NCBI RefSeq assembly: GCF_021474405.1
Contig: NZ_JAKEIO010000018.1
Location: forward strand, 1-64,000
Source of the DNA: [Streptosporangium] indianense
Lineage (GTDB): Bacteria; Actinomycetota; Actinomycetes; Streptomycetales; Streptomycetaceae
Reading direction: 5' to 3'
Length of the DNA stretch: 64,000 nucleotides
Made by a program: the position numbers and the translations under genes. Below the pieces are notes generated by a model. It saw nothing but the letters and a program-made list of their open reading frames with translations, searched no databases and was not told where the DNA came from. Below are positions 17,050 to 28,795 of the stretch, piece by piece; within the stretch, counting starts at the first letter, position 1, and each line of letters opens with the position of its first letter.

Positions 17050-17987
17050 TCAGACCTCGTAAGGCTGGACGACGATGAAGTTGCCGGGCGCTCCCCGGAA
17101 CTGGAGGTTGACGCTCTCGCCCGTGTCACCGGGGTAGGCGTTGCGGCGCATGCGCACCTGGCTGGAGACGACGACCTGGGCGGCGGCCGACCAGGCGACC
17201 ACGGCGTTGCAGTCGGCGAACGTGGTGGGCGTGACGGGCAGGACCACGGGCGTGCCGTGCGTCTTCACGACGATGGTGCCGGTGCCCTGGAACTGCATGG
17301 TGAACAGCGCGCCGCCGGGGATGCCGTGGCCCTCGATGCGCCGTACCTCGTAGGTGAGGCTCTCGTCGAAGGCGAGGACGTTCTCCGCCGAGACGCAGAC
17401 GGCGTCGCCCTGCAGTTCGAGGGGGTGCAGCATGGTCGAGTTCTCGGCGAGGAACACCTGCCCCTGCCCCGTGCAGCGCATCAGCTGCATCTCCTGGCCG
17501 GTCGCGTTACCCACGATCCGGCCGGAGAACCCGGCGCCCTTGTAGCTGAAGTCGACCTTGCCCTGGTAGAGCACCATGCTGCCCTGCCGGGCCAGCACGG
17601 GCTGTCCGCCGATGCCGAGATCGACGCGGACGAGCTTCTTGTTCTGCTGCGTCCAGCGCTGCCCGGTGGGGGTCTCCTTGAACTGCTGGAGCGCGGCGGA
17701 CACACCAGGGCCCTGAGGGGCACCCTGCGGAGCGGCGTGGGGCGCCTGTCCGTAGGGCGGCTGCTGGCCGTAGCCGGGGGCTGCTGGCCGTAGGGGGCCT
17801 GCTGGGGCGGGACGCCCTGCGGGGGCTGCTGCGGGTAGCCGTAGCCGGGCTGGGGCGGAGGGGCCTGCTGGGGGTAGCCGTAGCCGGGCTGGGGCGCCTG
17901 CGGCGGCTGGCCGTACGGGCCCGGCTGGCCGTACGGACCGGGCTGCTGGGGCTGCCCGCCGTACGGGCCCGGCTGGTTGTAACTCAT
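17050..17987 (-). pseudogene. AIM24 family gene with frameshift in its Pro/Gln/Tyr-rich N-terminus
   Basis: First gene of the AIM24 operon, read in two frames. From ATG 17987 (GGAGG about 10 bases ahead) the frame encodes [20 protein letters not shown] and repeats such as [10 protein letters not shown], up to APYGQQP near 17780. It then falls into Arg/Ser nonsense. The continuation, [19 protein letters not shown] and the whole AIM24 domain (LARQGSMVLYQGKVDF, CTGQGQVFLAENSTML, VVKTHGTPVVLPVTP), is in another frame. One extra C in the C5 run at 17776-17780 would restore a 312-residue protein with QQPPGYGQQ across the join. It is therefore a slippage mutation, a sequencing error, or a phase-variable switch. 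The rest of the domain shows no decay, so the lesion is recent or not real. Confidence 0.8.
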
Positions 17988-18112
17988 GTTCTGGGTTCCC
18001 CTCCAGATGCTTATGTGTTCCGGACATCCTGGCGCAGACCCGCCGTGTGCATGGCATCGGGGGCCCCATCGTTACGAAGCAAACGCGTTTCGGTACGGGC
18101 CGGTGACACCTC

Positions 18113-18118
18113 TAAACT
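18113..18118 (+). promoter_or_regulatory. -10 box of a probable leaderless valS promoter
   Basis: TAAACT ends 7 bases before the valS GTG, and no Shine-Dalgarno precedes that codon. Transcription would start at or next to the GTG. The -35 element is not clear. Confidence 0.5.
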
Positions 18119-18125
18119 GACCCCC

Positions 18126-20756
<2,631 letters not shown>

Positions 20757-20770
20757 GGGTCCGTACGGTA

Positions 20771-20805
20771 TGAGGCCCCCGGAGCCGCCAGGCCCGGGGG
20801 CCTCA
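20771..20805 (+). terminator. terminator after valS
   Basis: A 12-bp stem (20771-20782 with 20794-20805) and an 11-base loop, 15 bases after the stop codon. Confidence 0.85.
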
Positions 20806-20948
20806 CACATGCCCCAGGGGCACGTTCCTGCTGGTCAGGAGTACCGGGCTGCATCGATGTGCGCCTCCGCCGCGTGGGCGCGACAAGCCCCACGAACCCG
20901 CAGACAAGGCACGACACAGCCACCGCAAACAATGTCAGTCGGTCTCCG

Positions 20949-20954
20949 TAGACT
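20949..20954 (+). promoter_or_regulatory. -10 box of a probable leaderless folC promoter
   Basis: TAGACT, a near-consensus Streptomyces -10 hexamer, ends 7 bases before the folC GTG at 20962. There is no Shine-Dalgarno between them. A -35 element is not obvious. Confidence 0.65.
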
Positions 20955-20961
20955 GGGCCCC

Positions 20962-22485
20962 GTGAGCGAGCTCCCTCCAGACCACCACGCCGACGACCAG
21001 CCCGACCCCCTCGACGGCTTCGACGAGATCATCGCGGAGGAAACCACCCGCGACCCCGACCTCGCCGTCATCGAAGCCGGCAGCCGCACCCTGCGCACCC
21101 AGGGCGGTGCGCCCGACGCCGACATCCCCACGCGCCCTGCCGACCCCGAGGTCGACAAGGCCCTGCGCGAGGTCGAGACCGAGCTCGCCACCCGCTGGGG
21201 CGAGACCAAGCTGGAGCCCTCCGTCAGCCGTATCGCCGCGCTGATGGACGTCCTGGGGGAGCCGCAGCGGTCGTACCCGTCGATCCACATCACGGGCACG
21301 AACGGCAAGACCTCCACGGCCCGCATGATCGAGGCCCTGCTCGGCGCCTTCGAGCTGCGCACCGGCCGCTACACCTCGCCCCACGTGCAGTCGATCACCG
21401 AGCGCATCAGCCTCGACGGCGCCCCCATCTCCGCCGAGCGGTTCATCGAGACGTACCAGGACATCAAGCCGTACGTGGAGATGGTCGACGCCGCGCAGGA
21501 GTACCGGCTGTCGTTCTTCGAGGTGCTCACCGGCATGGCGTACGCGGCTTTCGCCGACGCCCCGGCCGACGTCGCCGTCGTCGAGGTCGGCATGGGCGGC
21601 TCCTGGGACGCCACGAACGTGATCGACGGGGACGTCGCCGTCGTCACGCCCATAGACCTCGACCACACCGACCGGCTCGGCACCACGCACGCCGAGATCG
21701 CCACGGAGAAGGCCGGCATCATCAAGCAGGGTGCGACGGTCATCATGGCGCAGCAGCCGGTCGAGGCGGCTCAGGTGCTGCTGAAGAAGGCCGTCGAGGT
21801 GGACGCGACCGTGGCCCGGGAGGGCCTGGAGTTCGGCGTCGTCGAGCGGCAGGTCGCCGTCGGCGGGCAGCTGGCGACGCTGCGCGGCCTCGGCGGCGAG
21901 TACCCCGAGGTGTATCTGCCGCTGCACGGCGCGCACCAGGCGCACAACGCGGCCGTCGCGCTCGCCGCCGTCGAGGCGTTCTTCGGCGTGGGCGCGCAGC
22001 GGCCCGACGCGCTGGACCTGGACACGGTCCGCAAGGCCTTCGCCGCCGTGGCCTCGCCGGGCCGGCTGGAGGTCGTGCGCCGGTCGCCGACGGTCGTGCT
22101 GGACGCCGCCCACAACCCGGCCGGTGCCCGGGCGGCGGCCGAGGCGATCGGGGAGGCGTTCCAGTTCAGCCGTCTCGTCGGGGTGGTCGGCGCGAGCGGT
22201 GACAAGAACGTGCGGGGGCTGCTGGAGGCCTTCGAGCCGGTGTTCGCCGAGATCGTGGTGACGCAGAACTCCAGCCACCGCGCGATGGACGCCGACGAGC
22301 TCGCCGGCATCGCCGTGGAGGTGTTCGGCGAGGACCGCGTCCAGGTCGAGCCGCGGCTTCCGGACGCCCTGGAGGCCGCCATCACGCTGGCCGAGGAGGA
22401 GGGCGAGTTCTCCGGCGGCGGTGTGCTCGTCACCGGTTCCGTCATCACCGTCGGCGAGGCCCGACTGCTCCTGGGGAGGGGCTGA
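20962..22485 (+). CDS. folC: bifunctional folylpolyglutamate synthase/dihydrofolate synthase
   Basis: A 507-residue Mur-ligase-fold enzyme that adds glutamate to dihydropteroate and to folates. The ATP loop GTNGKTS is at residues 112-118, followed by RYTSPHVQSITERI, the metal-binding VEVGMGGSWDATNV, and the C-terminal VLDAAHNPAGA motif. An acidic, Asp/Pro-rich N-terminal extension of about 70 residues precedes the catalytic fold, as in other streptomycetes. The GTG start is chosen from the TAGACT box 7 bases upstream; the longer frame crosses the valS terminator. It is followed after 5 bases by a DUF4233 gene, so these form an operon. Confidence 0.95.
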   Translation: MSELPPDHHADDQPDPLDGFDEIIAEETTRDPDLAVIEAGSRTLRTQGGAPDADIPTRPADPEVDKALREVETELATRWGETKLEPSVSRIAALMDVLGEPQRSYPSIHITGTNGKTSTARMIEALLGAFELRTGRYTSPHVQSITERISLDGAPISAERFIETYQDIKPYVEMVDAAQEYRLSFFEVLTGMAYAAFADAPADVAVVEVGMGGSWDATNVIDGDVAVVTPIDLDHTDRLGTTHAEIATEKAGIIKQGATVIMAQQPVEAAQVLLKKAVEVDATVAREGLEFGVVERQVAVGGQLATLRGLGGEYPEVYLPLHGAHQAHNAAVALAAVEAFFGVGAQRPDALDLDTVRKAFAAVASPGRLEVVRRSPTVVLDAAHNPAGARAAAEAIGEAFQFSRLVGVVGASGDKNVRGLLEAFEPVFAEIVVTQNSSHRAMDADELAGIAVEVFGEDRVQVEPRLPDALEAAITLAEEEGEFSGGGVLVTGSVITVGEARLLLGRG

Positions 22486-22490
22486 GTCCC

Positions 22491-22847
22491 GTGCGCACGC
22501 TCTGTTCTTCGACGCTGATCGGCGAGTTCTTCGTCATCGGGTTCGCCGGTCTGGTCGCCATGAAGGACCCCGACCTGTCCATGGCGACGGTGTGGACGGT
22601 CAGCGGCGTCGCGATGTTCCTGTGTCTGGTGCTGTGCGGCCTGGTGACGCGCCCGGGCGGGGTCGCCCTCGGCTGGGCGCTGCAGATCGCGCTCATCGCG
22701 TCGGGGTTCATCGTGCCGACCATGTACTTCCTGGGTGCGGTCTTCGCGGCCCTGTGGTGGGCGTCCGTCCACTACGGGCGGAAGATCGACGAGGCGAAGG
22801 CGAGATTCGCGGCCCAGGCGAGCTCCTCCACACCTGACGCTGCGTAA
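22491..22847 (+). CDS. DUF4233 family four-helix membrane protein
   Basis: A 118-residue protein with about four hydrophobic helices: TLIGEFFVIGFAGLVAM, VWTVSGVAMFLCLVLCGLV, VALGWALQIALIASGFIVP and MYFLGAVFAALWWASVHYG. It matches the actinobacterial DUF4233 family, always seen just after folC. Function unknown. GTG 22491 has GGGGAGG inside the end of folC and lies five bases after its stop, so translation is probably coupled. The C-terminus is a short charged, Ser/Ala-rich tail, likely cytosolic. Confidence 0.88.
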   Translation: MRTLCSSTLIGEFFVIGFAGLVAMKDPDLSMATVWTVSGVAMFLCLVLCGLVTRPGGVALGWALQIALIASGFIVPTMYFLGAVFAALWWASVHYGRKIDEAKARFAAQASSSTPDAA

Positions 22848-22911
22848 CAGCCCCCCTGACACGCCGGGTAATCTCGTCCCACCGCAAGACCTTCACCCTA
22901 AGGAGCCCGTC

Positions 22912-23325
22912 GTGAGCCAGCGCACCCTCGTCCTCCTCAAGCCCGACGCCGTTCGTCGTGGCCTGACCGGCGAGATCATCAGCCGCATCGAGCGCAAGGC
23001 GGGCTGGACGATCACCGCGCTGGAGCTGCGCACCCTGGACCAGGAGACGCTGGAGCAGCACTACGGCGAGCACAAGGGCAAGCCCTTCTACGAGCCGTTG
23101 GTGGACTTCATGGCGTCCGGTCCGGTCGTGGCGCTGATCGTCGAGGGCGAGCGGGTCATCGAGGGCGTGCGCGCGCTCGCCGGCCCGACCGACCCGATCG
23201 CCGCGGCGCCCGGTTCCATCCGCGGCGACTACGGCGTGATCGTCCGGGAGAACCTGATCCACGCCTCCGACTCCGAGGAGTCCGCCGAGCGCGAGGTGAA
23301 GATTTTCTTCCCCGGCCGGGCGTAG
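22912..23325 (+). CDS. ndk: nucleoside diphosphate kinase
   Basis: A 137-residue NDK that equilibrates nucleoside tri- and diphosphates through a phosphohistidine. The active-site His117 is in NLIHASDS, and the [16 protein letters not shown]-terminus and IRGDYG motif are canonical. The length is standard. GTG 22912 has AAGGAG 7 bases upstream. It is separated from the DUF4233 gene by 64 bp, enough for its own promoter, and followed by a terminator, so it may be monocistronic. It precedes mreB, a conserved position in Streptomyces. Confidence 0.97.
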   Translation: MSQRTLVLLKPDAVRRGLTGEIISRIERKAGWTITALELRTLDQETLEQHYGEHKGKPFYEPLVDFMASGPVVALIVEGERVIEGVRALAGPTDPIAAAPGSIRGDYGVIVRENLIHASDSEESAEREVKIFFPGRA

Positions 23326-23354
23326 CGTCCGCACCTCACCAGCACATACGGCAG

Positions 23355-23379
23355 AGTCTGGGGGCGAGTCCCCCGGACT
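23355..23379 (+). terminator. terminator after ndk
   Basis: A 10-bp stem with one T-G wobble (23355-23364 with 23370-23379) and a CGAGT loop, followed by TTG. The remaining 209 bp up to mreB has relatively low GC; it must hold the mreB promoter, but I cannot place it with confidence. Confidence 0.7.
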
Positions 23380-23588
23380 TTGCGGCATATGCGTGGCGAT
23401 CGAGGGAACGATGGGCCCCGAACGCCCGTCTCCAGAAGCGAATGCGGTCGGCATCTGCTGACAATGGCGGAGACCCTCCCGCAGTGTTCGCGAAGGCGCG
23501 TCTACGATGGAAGCCTTCACGTCACAGCACCCACCTTTGCCTACCTGAAAAGCCCTCAAAAGCTCCCGGGAAGGCCAGACGAATCCTG

Positions 23589-24620
23589 ATGGGGAACTCA
23601 ATGTCGTTCATCGGCCGTGACATGGCTGTCGACCTCGGGACCGCCAACACGCTGGTGTACGTCAGGGGTCGCGGGATCGTACTCAACGAGCCGTCCGTCG
23701 TCGCGATCAACACCAACACCGGTGGCATCCTCGCGGTCGGTGCCGAAGCGAAGAAGATGATCGGGCGGACCCCCGGCAACATCGTTGCCGTGCGGCCGCT
23801 GAAGGACGGCGTGATCGCCGACTTCGAGATCACCGAGCGGATGCTCCGCTACTTCATCCTGAAGATCCACAAGCGGCGTTATCTGGCTCGTCCGCGGGTC
23901 GTCGTCTGTGTGCCGTCGGGCATCACGGGCGTCGAGCGCCGCGCCGTCATCGAGGCGTCGTCCCAGGCCGGCGCCCGTCAGGTGCACATCATCGAGGAGC
24001 CCATGGCCGCGGCCATCGGCTCCGGCCTGCCGGTCCACGAGGCCACGGGCAACATGGTGGTCGACATCGGCGGCGGCACCACGGAGGTCGCGGTCATCTC
24101 CCTCGGCGGCATCGTCACCGCCCAGTCCATCCGGGTCGCGGGCGACGAACTGGACAACGCGATCATCCAGCACATCAAGAAGGAGTACTCCCTCCTGCTG
24201 GGTGAGCGCACGGCCGAGCAGATCAAGATCACGATCGGTTCGGCGTACGACCTCGACACCGACGAGCACACCGAAATCCGCGGCCGGGATCTCGTCTCCG
24301 GGCTGCCGAAGACCGTGGTCATCTCCGCAGCCGAAGTCCGCAAGGCGATCGAGGAGCCGGTCAACGCGATCGTCGACGCCGTCAAGACGACCCTCGACAA
24401 GTGTCCGCCGGAGCTGTCCGGCGACATCATGGACCGAGGAATCGTTCTGACCGGCGGCGGAGCGCTGCTGCGCGGCCTCGACGAGCGGCTGCGCCGGGAG
24501 ACCGGTATGCCGATCCACATCGCCGAGGACCCGCTGGACAGCGTGGCGCTCGGATCCGGAAAGTGCGTCGAGGAGTTCGAGGCGCTCCAGCAGGTGCTGG
24601 ACGCCCAGCCGCGCAGATGA
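23589..24620 (+). CDS. mreB: rod-shape/cytoskeletal ATPase MreB
   Basis: A 343-residue bacterial actin. ATP-binding motifs are [11 protein letters not shown] (phosphate 1), [18 protein letters not shown] (phosphate 2) and [16 protein letters not shown] (adenosine). In streptomycetes MreB is needed for integrity of aerial hyphae and the spore wall more than for tip growth. ATG 23589 (MGNSMSF) matches the length I know for the family; ATG 23601 has the better Shine-Dalgarno (GGGGA 7 bases ahead) and would give 339 residues. A hairpin separates it from mreC, so mreB can be expressed at a different level from mreCD. Confidence 0.97.
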   Translation: MGNSMSFIGRDMAVDLGTANTLVYVRGRGIVLNEPSVVAINTNTGGILAVGAEAKKMIGRTPGNIVAVRPLKDGVIADFEITERMLRYFILKIHKRRYLARPRVVVCVPSGITGVERRAVIEASSQAGARQVHIIEEPMAAAIGSGLPVHEATGNMVVDIGGGTTEVAVISLGGIVTAQSIRVAGDELDNAIIQHIKKEYSLLLGERTAEQIKITIGSAYDLDTDEHTEIRGRDLVSGLPKTVVISAAEVRKAIEEPVNAIVDAVKTTLDKCPPELSGDIMDRGIVLTGGGALLRGLDERLRRETGMPIHIAEDPLDSVALGSGKCVEEFEALQQVLDAQPRR

Positions 24621-24635
24621 CATAACTCTTCGATT

Positions 24636-24669
24636 CCGCCGTACGGGACGATCTCCTCTCGTACGGCGG
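24636..24669 (+). terminator. terminator/attenuator between mreB and mreC
   Basis: CCGCCGTACG at 24636-24645 pairs with CGTACGGCGG at 24660-24669 around a 14-base loop, 15 bases after the mreB stop. The AT-rich stretch that follows (about 24668-24690) may hold an mreC promoter. Confidence 0.65.
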
Positions 24670-24764
24670 ATCGTTGATATAGAGGCATAAGCTCCCACAA
24701 AGCAGCCCCTCGGGTTTCCCTGGGGCTTCCCGAATTCCTATGAAGAAGGGCACGGCCGCCGCAC

Positions 24765-25712
24765 GTGAGGGACACACGAGAGAGCCGGCTGCTCCTGGTG
24801 CTGCTGATCGCCGTCGCGTTCGCGTTGATCACGGTGGACATCCGCGGTGGGGAGGACTCGCCCGTCGACGGTGCCCGGCAGGGTGCGGCGACGGTCTTCG
24901 GCCCGATCGAGAGCGGCGTCTCGGCCGCGGTCGACCCGGTCGGCAACGCGGTCTCCGCCATCCGCGATTCCGGTGACCGGCACGACCGGCTCGCCGCGCT
25001 GGAAGAGGAGAACGCGGCTCTGAAGGCCCGGCTCGGCAGCGACGACCGCAGCCGCAGCCGGCTCAAGCAGCTCGACAAGATGCTGAAGATCGCGGGCCAG
25101 GGCCAGTACGGCATCAAGGGCGCCCAGGTCATCGCCATCGGAGCGGCGCAGGGCTTCTCCTGGACCATCACCGTCGACGTCGGGGCCAACGACGGGATCA
25201 AACGCGACATGACCGTCCTGAACGGGGACGGGCTCGTCGGCCGTGTCACCACCGTCGGCCCCGACACCGCCACCGTGCTGCTGGCCAGCGACCCCGACTT
25301 CACGGTCGGCACCCGCATGGAGTCCGGCGACGAGCTCGGCTTCGCCTCCGGCCAGGGCGACCGCCCGTTGCGCGTGGAACTCCTCAACGGCAAGGCCGAG
25401 GTGAAGAAGGGCGACCGCCTGGTCACCTTCGGCTCGCAGGCCGACCGGCCGTTCGTGCCCGGCGTGCCCGTCGGCGTGGTGTCCCGCGTGGACCCCTCCG
25501 GCGGCGGCCTGACCCGCACGCTGTACGTCACGCCGTACGCCGCCTTCACCAAGCTCGACATCGTCGGTGTCGTCGTGGAGGCCCCGAAGAAGAACCCGCG
25601 TGACACGGTGCTCCCGCCCAAGCCCAAGCCGACCCCCAGGCCGACGGTGACCGTGACCGTGACGCCGTCCGCCGAGGCACCCGTGGACGGCCAGAACCAG
25701 CAAGAGCAGTAG
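24765..25712 (+). CDS. mreC: rod-shape-determining protein MreC
   Basis: A 315-residue MreC. One N-terminal membrane helix (SRLLLVLLIAVAFALITVDI, about residues 7-26) is followed by a coiled coil (RLAALEEENAALKARLG, about 76-92) and the paired beta-barrel domain (VIAIGAAQGFSWTITVDVGA through GVVSRVDPSGGG). MreC is the periplasmic scaffold linking MreB/MreD to PBP2. The C-terminal 35 residues are a Pro/Lys/Thr-rich tail (PKPTPRPTVTVTVTPSAE) typical of actinobacteria, a plausible phosphorylation or wall-contact region. GTG 24765 is used; the AAGAAGGG upstream is rather far. Confidence 0.95.
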   Translation: MRDTRESRLLLVLLIAVAFALITVDIRGGEDSPVDGARQGAATVFGPIESGVSAAVDPVGNAVSAIRDSGDRHDRLAALEEENAALKARLGSDDRSRSRLKQLDKMLKIAGQGQYGIKGAQVIAIGAAQGFSWTITVDVGANDGIKRDMTVLNGDGLVGRVTTVGPDTATVLLASDPDFTVGTRMESGDELGFASGQGDRPLRVELLNGKAEVKKGDRLVTFGSQADRPFVPGVPVGVVSRVDPSGGGLTRTLYVTPYAAFTKLDIVGVVVEAPKKNPRDTVLPPKPKPTPRPTVTVTVTPSAEAPVDGQNQQEQ

Positions 25713-25725
25713 GAGCTGTCACCCC

Positions 25726-26400
25726 ATGCGCGTCAACCGGATCCTGCTCTCCTCCGCCCTGGTCGTCGTCGCCCTGGTGATCCAGGTGAGCGTCCTCGCC
25801 CGCCTGCACCTGCCGGGCGCCGTACCCGACCTGCTGCTGCTCACCGTCCTCGGCCTCGCGCTGGTGTACGGGCACGTGGGCGGCGCCCTCGTCGGATTCG
25901 GCGCGGGTCTGCTCGCCGACCTGGCCCCGCCCGCCGACCACGCCGCCGGGCGCTACGCCCTGGTGCTGTGCGTCGTCGGCTACCTCGCGGGCCTGGTGAA
26001 GCCCGAGACGGGCCGGCTGAAGTCCGCGACCGGCCCCATGGTCGTGGTGGTCGCCGCCGCGGTCGCCTCCACCCTGCTGTACGCCGGGGTCGGCGCCCTC
26101 GTCGGCGACACCGCCGCCCGCCACGTCGGCCTCGGCAGCCTGCTGTTCACGGCCGCCCTGTACGACCTCCTGCTCGCCCCGTTCGTCGTGCCGGGGGTCA
26201 TGGCGCTGGCCCGGCGCGCCGACAACGACCCGCTCGCCGAGTCCACCTCGGCCGCCGCCAAGGCCACGGACATCTCCTCCGGCTGGCTCTCCGGCGGCAC
26301 CGGCCTGAAGATCGGCAGCCAGCGCAACGGACTGCGCGTGAAGGCCGCCCGGGCACGGGTGGCGCGCGCCGGGCGCATCAAGGGGGTCAAGCGGCTGTGA
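25726..26400 (+). CDS. mreD: rod-shape-determining protein MreD
   Basis: A 224-residue polytopic membrane protein with five to six hydrophobic helices in the first 165 residues, starting MRVNRILLSSALVVVALVIQ. The C-terminal 60 residues are cytosolic and basic (Ala/Arg/Lys rich), longer than in Gram-negative MreD. MreD belongs to the elongasome and bridges MreC to the RodA/PBP2 synthase. ATG 25726 has GTAGGAG 8 bases upstream and lies 13 bases after mreC, so they are cotranscribed. The Streptomyces mre cluster is needed for spore wall synthesis. Confidence 0.92.
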   Translation: MRVNRILLSSALVVVALVIQVSVLARLHLPGAVPDLLLLTVLGLALVYGHVGGALVGFGAGLLADLAPPADHAAGRYALVLCVVGYLAGLVKPETGRLKSATGPMVVVVAAAVASTLLYAGVGALVGDTAARHVGLGSLLFTAALYDLLLAPFVVPGVMALARRADNDPLAESTSAAAKATDISSGWLSGGTGLKIGSQRNGLRVKAARARVARAGRIKGVKRL

Positions 26401-26548
26401 ACGCCCGGAAGTTCACCCCAACGGGTCGGTCCGGGAGGAACGCCGGCGCGTGGGCCCGTCGTTCCTCACTCGTATCCGCACATCCGTGCCCGGAGACACC
26501 GTCGCACCCGCACATCCGTACGCGCACCGAGAGGGGGAGGCAGCCGCA

Positions 26549-28795
26549 GTGACCAACATTCCCGAGACCGGCAGGAACTCGCGGGTCCAGATCCGGCTCG
26601 TCGTCATCCAGGTCCTCGTCCTCTCCCTCCTGCTCACCCTCGGCGGGCGGCTCTGGTACCTCCAGATCCGTGAGGGCGCCGCCTACGCCAAGGAGGCGTC
26701 GGGCAACCACGTCCAGCAGGTCGTCCAGCCGGCCGTCCGCGGCTCGATCCTGGACGCCCGCGGCGTGGCCCTCGCGGACAACGAGACCCGGCTGGTCGTC
26801 TCCGCGTCCCGCACGGACCTGCTGAAGATGAAGGACGACGGCAAGGAAGTCCTGACCAAGCTCGCCGGAGTCCTGGGCATGACGCCCAAGGAGGTCCAGG
26901 AGAAGGTCCGGCTGTGCGACGCCAAGACCCCCCAGCCCTGCTGGAACGGCTCGCCCTACCAGCCCATCCCGATCACCGACGAGGCCACCGCCAAGCAGGC
27001 CCTGCAGATCCGCGAGCGCGCCGAGGACTTCCCCGGCATCACCGCCGAGCCGGAGGCCGTGCGCCGCTACCCGAGCCCCGGCAAGGCCAACTCCGCCCAG
27101 GTCCTCGGCTACCTCTCGCCGGTCACCGACGAGGAGATCAAGAAGGCGCAGAACACCAACTCGCCGTATCTGCGCTCCGACCAGGTCGGCCGCTCCGGCC
27201 TGGAGCGCCAGTACGACAAGGCGCTGCGCGGCAAGGCCGGCGTCACCCGCTACGAGGTCGACAACCTCGGCCGGGTCATCGGCCAGGCCGAAGCCGACCC
27301 GGCCCACCCCGGCGACAACCTCGTCACCAGCATCGACTCCCGGGTCCAGCGGATCGCCGAGTACCAGCTGAACGAGGCCATGAAGGAAGCCCGCAAGCAG
27401 CACGACCGCAACACGGGCACCAACTACAAGGCCGACTCCGGCGCCGTGGTCGTCATGGAGGCCAAGACCGGCCGAGTCATCGCCATGGCCTCGAACCCCA
27501 CCTACGACCCGAACGCCTGGGTGGGCGGCATCTCCGCCAAGGACTACGCGCGGCTCACCGGCAAGAGCTCCAACTACCCGCTGCTCAACCGCGCCATCCA
27601 GGGCCAGTCGGCGCCCGGCTCGATCTTCAAGGTCGTCCCGACGGCCGCCGCGGTCAACGCGGGCTACTCCTTCAACGGCCCCTACGAGTGCTCCAGCTCG
27701 TACTCGATCGGCGGCCAGGTCTTCAAGAACTTCGAGTCCAAGGGATACGGCCCGATCAGCCTCGGCCGCGCCCTGGAGGTCTCCTGCGACACGGTCTTCT
27801 ACCGCCTCTCCCACGAGGAGTGGAAGCGCGACGGCGGCACCAAGCCGAAGAAGAACGCCAACGACTGGTTCTACAAGACGGCCCACCAGTTCGGCCTCGG
27901 CAAGGAAACCGGCATCGACCTGCCCAACGAGGTCACCGGCCGCGTCCCCGACCGCCAGTGGAAGCTCAACTACTGGAAGGCCAACAAGGACGCCTGGTGC
28001 CGCACCGGCAAGCGCAACGGCAGCTACGCCGAGAAGATCGCGTACGAGAACTGCCTCGAAGGCAACCGCATGCGCGCCGGTGACTCCGTCAACTACTCCA
28101 TCGGCCAGGGCGACACCCTCGTCACGCCCATCCAGATGGCCACCATCTACGCGGCCATCTCCAACGGCGGCACCCTCTACGACCCCTCCGTCGGCAAGGC
28201 CGTCATCAGCGCCGACGGCAAGACCGTCACGCCGATCAAGCCCGAGTCGCACGGCAAGCTGCCGATGACGCAGAAGACGCGCGACGAGATAGACGAAGCC
28301 CTCGCGGGAGTCGCCACCCGCGGTACGGCCGCCTGGAGGTTCGGCGGCTGGCCGCAGGACAAGATCCCGATGCACGCCAAGACGGGTACGGCGGAGGTCT
28401 ACGGCAAGCAGACGACCTCCTGGTTCGCCACGTACACCAAGGACTACTCGATCGTCATGACGATCTCCCAGGGTGGTACGGGCTCCGGCGCCTCCGGCCC
28501 CGCCGTCCGCAACATCTACAACGCGCTGTACGGCGTCTCCGAGGACGGCGACATCGACACCAAGAAGGCACTGCTGCCCACGCCGCAGAAGACCCTGCCG
28601 AAGATCAAGACGGACGGCACCATCGCCTCCCCGAAGGTCCCCAAGGATCCGGCCAAGGACCGCCAGGCGGACAAGAAGGACCCGAACGCCCCGGCGGACC
28701 CGCTCCAGCCGGTCACCTCGGCCCCGCCGTCCCCCGAGAACCGCAACACCCGAAGGCGCCGGCGCCGCCGGGGAAGCCGGAGGTTGCCCGCATGA
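26549..28795 (+). CDS. pbp2: class B penicillin-binding protein 2 (transpeptidase)
   Basis: A 748-residue monofunctional DD-transpeptidase. One membrane helix (about residues 13-37) is followed by the PBP dimerisation domain and the transpeptidase domain. The SxxK motif is S358-IF-K361, the second motif is S412-C-D (SxD, as in other PBP2 proteins), and the third is K611-TG. It crosslinks peptidoglycan with the RodA glycosyltransferase encoded next. GTG 26549 has GGGGGAGG ahead; the longer frame is not needed. The last 15 residues are an Arg-rich run ([17 protein letters not shown]) in poor codons, which may reflect an old frameshift near the end. The stop overlaps the rodA ATG by four bases. 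Confidence 0.95.
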   Translation: MTNIPETGRNSRVQIRLVVIQVLVLSLLLTLGGRLWYLQIREGAAYAKEASGNHVQQVVQPAVRGSILDARGVALADNETRLVVSASRTDLLKMKDDGKEVLTKLAGVLGMTPKEVQEKVRLCDAKTPQPCWNGSPYQPIPITDEATAKQALQIRERAEDFPGITAEPEAVRRYPSPGKANSAQVLGYLSPVTDEEIKKAQNTNSPYLRSDQVGRSGLERQYDKALRGKAGVTRYEVDNLGRVIGQAEADPAHPGDNLVTSIDSRVQRIAEYQLNEAMKEARKQHDRNTGTNYKADSGAVVVMEAKTGRVIAMASNPTYDPNAWVGGISAKDYARLTGKSSNYPLLNRAIQGQSAPGSIFKVVPTAAAVNAGYSFNGPYECSSSYSIGGQVFKNFESKGYGPISLGRALEVSCDTVFYRLSHEEWKRDGGTKPKKNANDWFYKTAHQFGLGKETGIDLPNEVTGRVPDRQWKLNYWKANKDAWCRTGKRNGSYAEKIAYENCLEGNRMRAGDSVNYSIGQGDTLVTPIQMATIYAAISNGGTLYDPSVGKAVISADGKTVTPIKPESHGKLPMTQKTRDEIDEALAGVATRGTAAWRFGGWPQDKIPMHAKTGTAEVYGKQTTSWFATYTKDYSIVMTISQGGTGSGASGPAVRNIYNALYGVSEDGDIDTKKALLPTPQKTLPKIKTDGTIASPKVPKDPAKDRQADKKDPNAPADPLQPVTSAPPSPENRNTRRRRRRRGSRRLPA

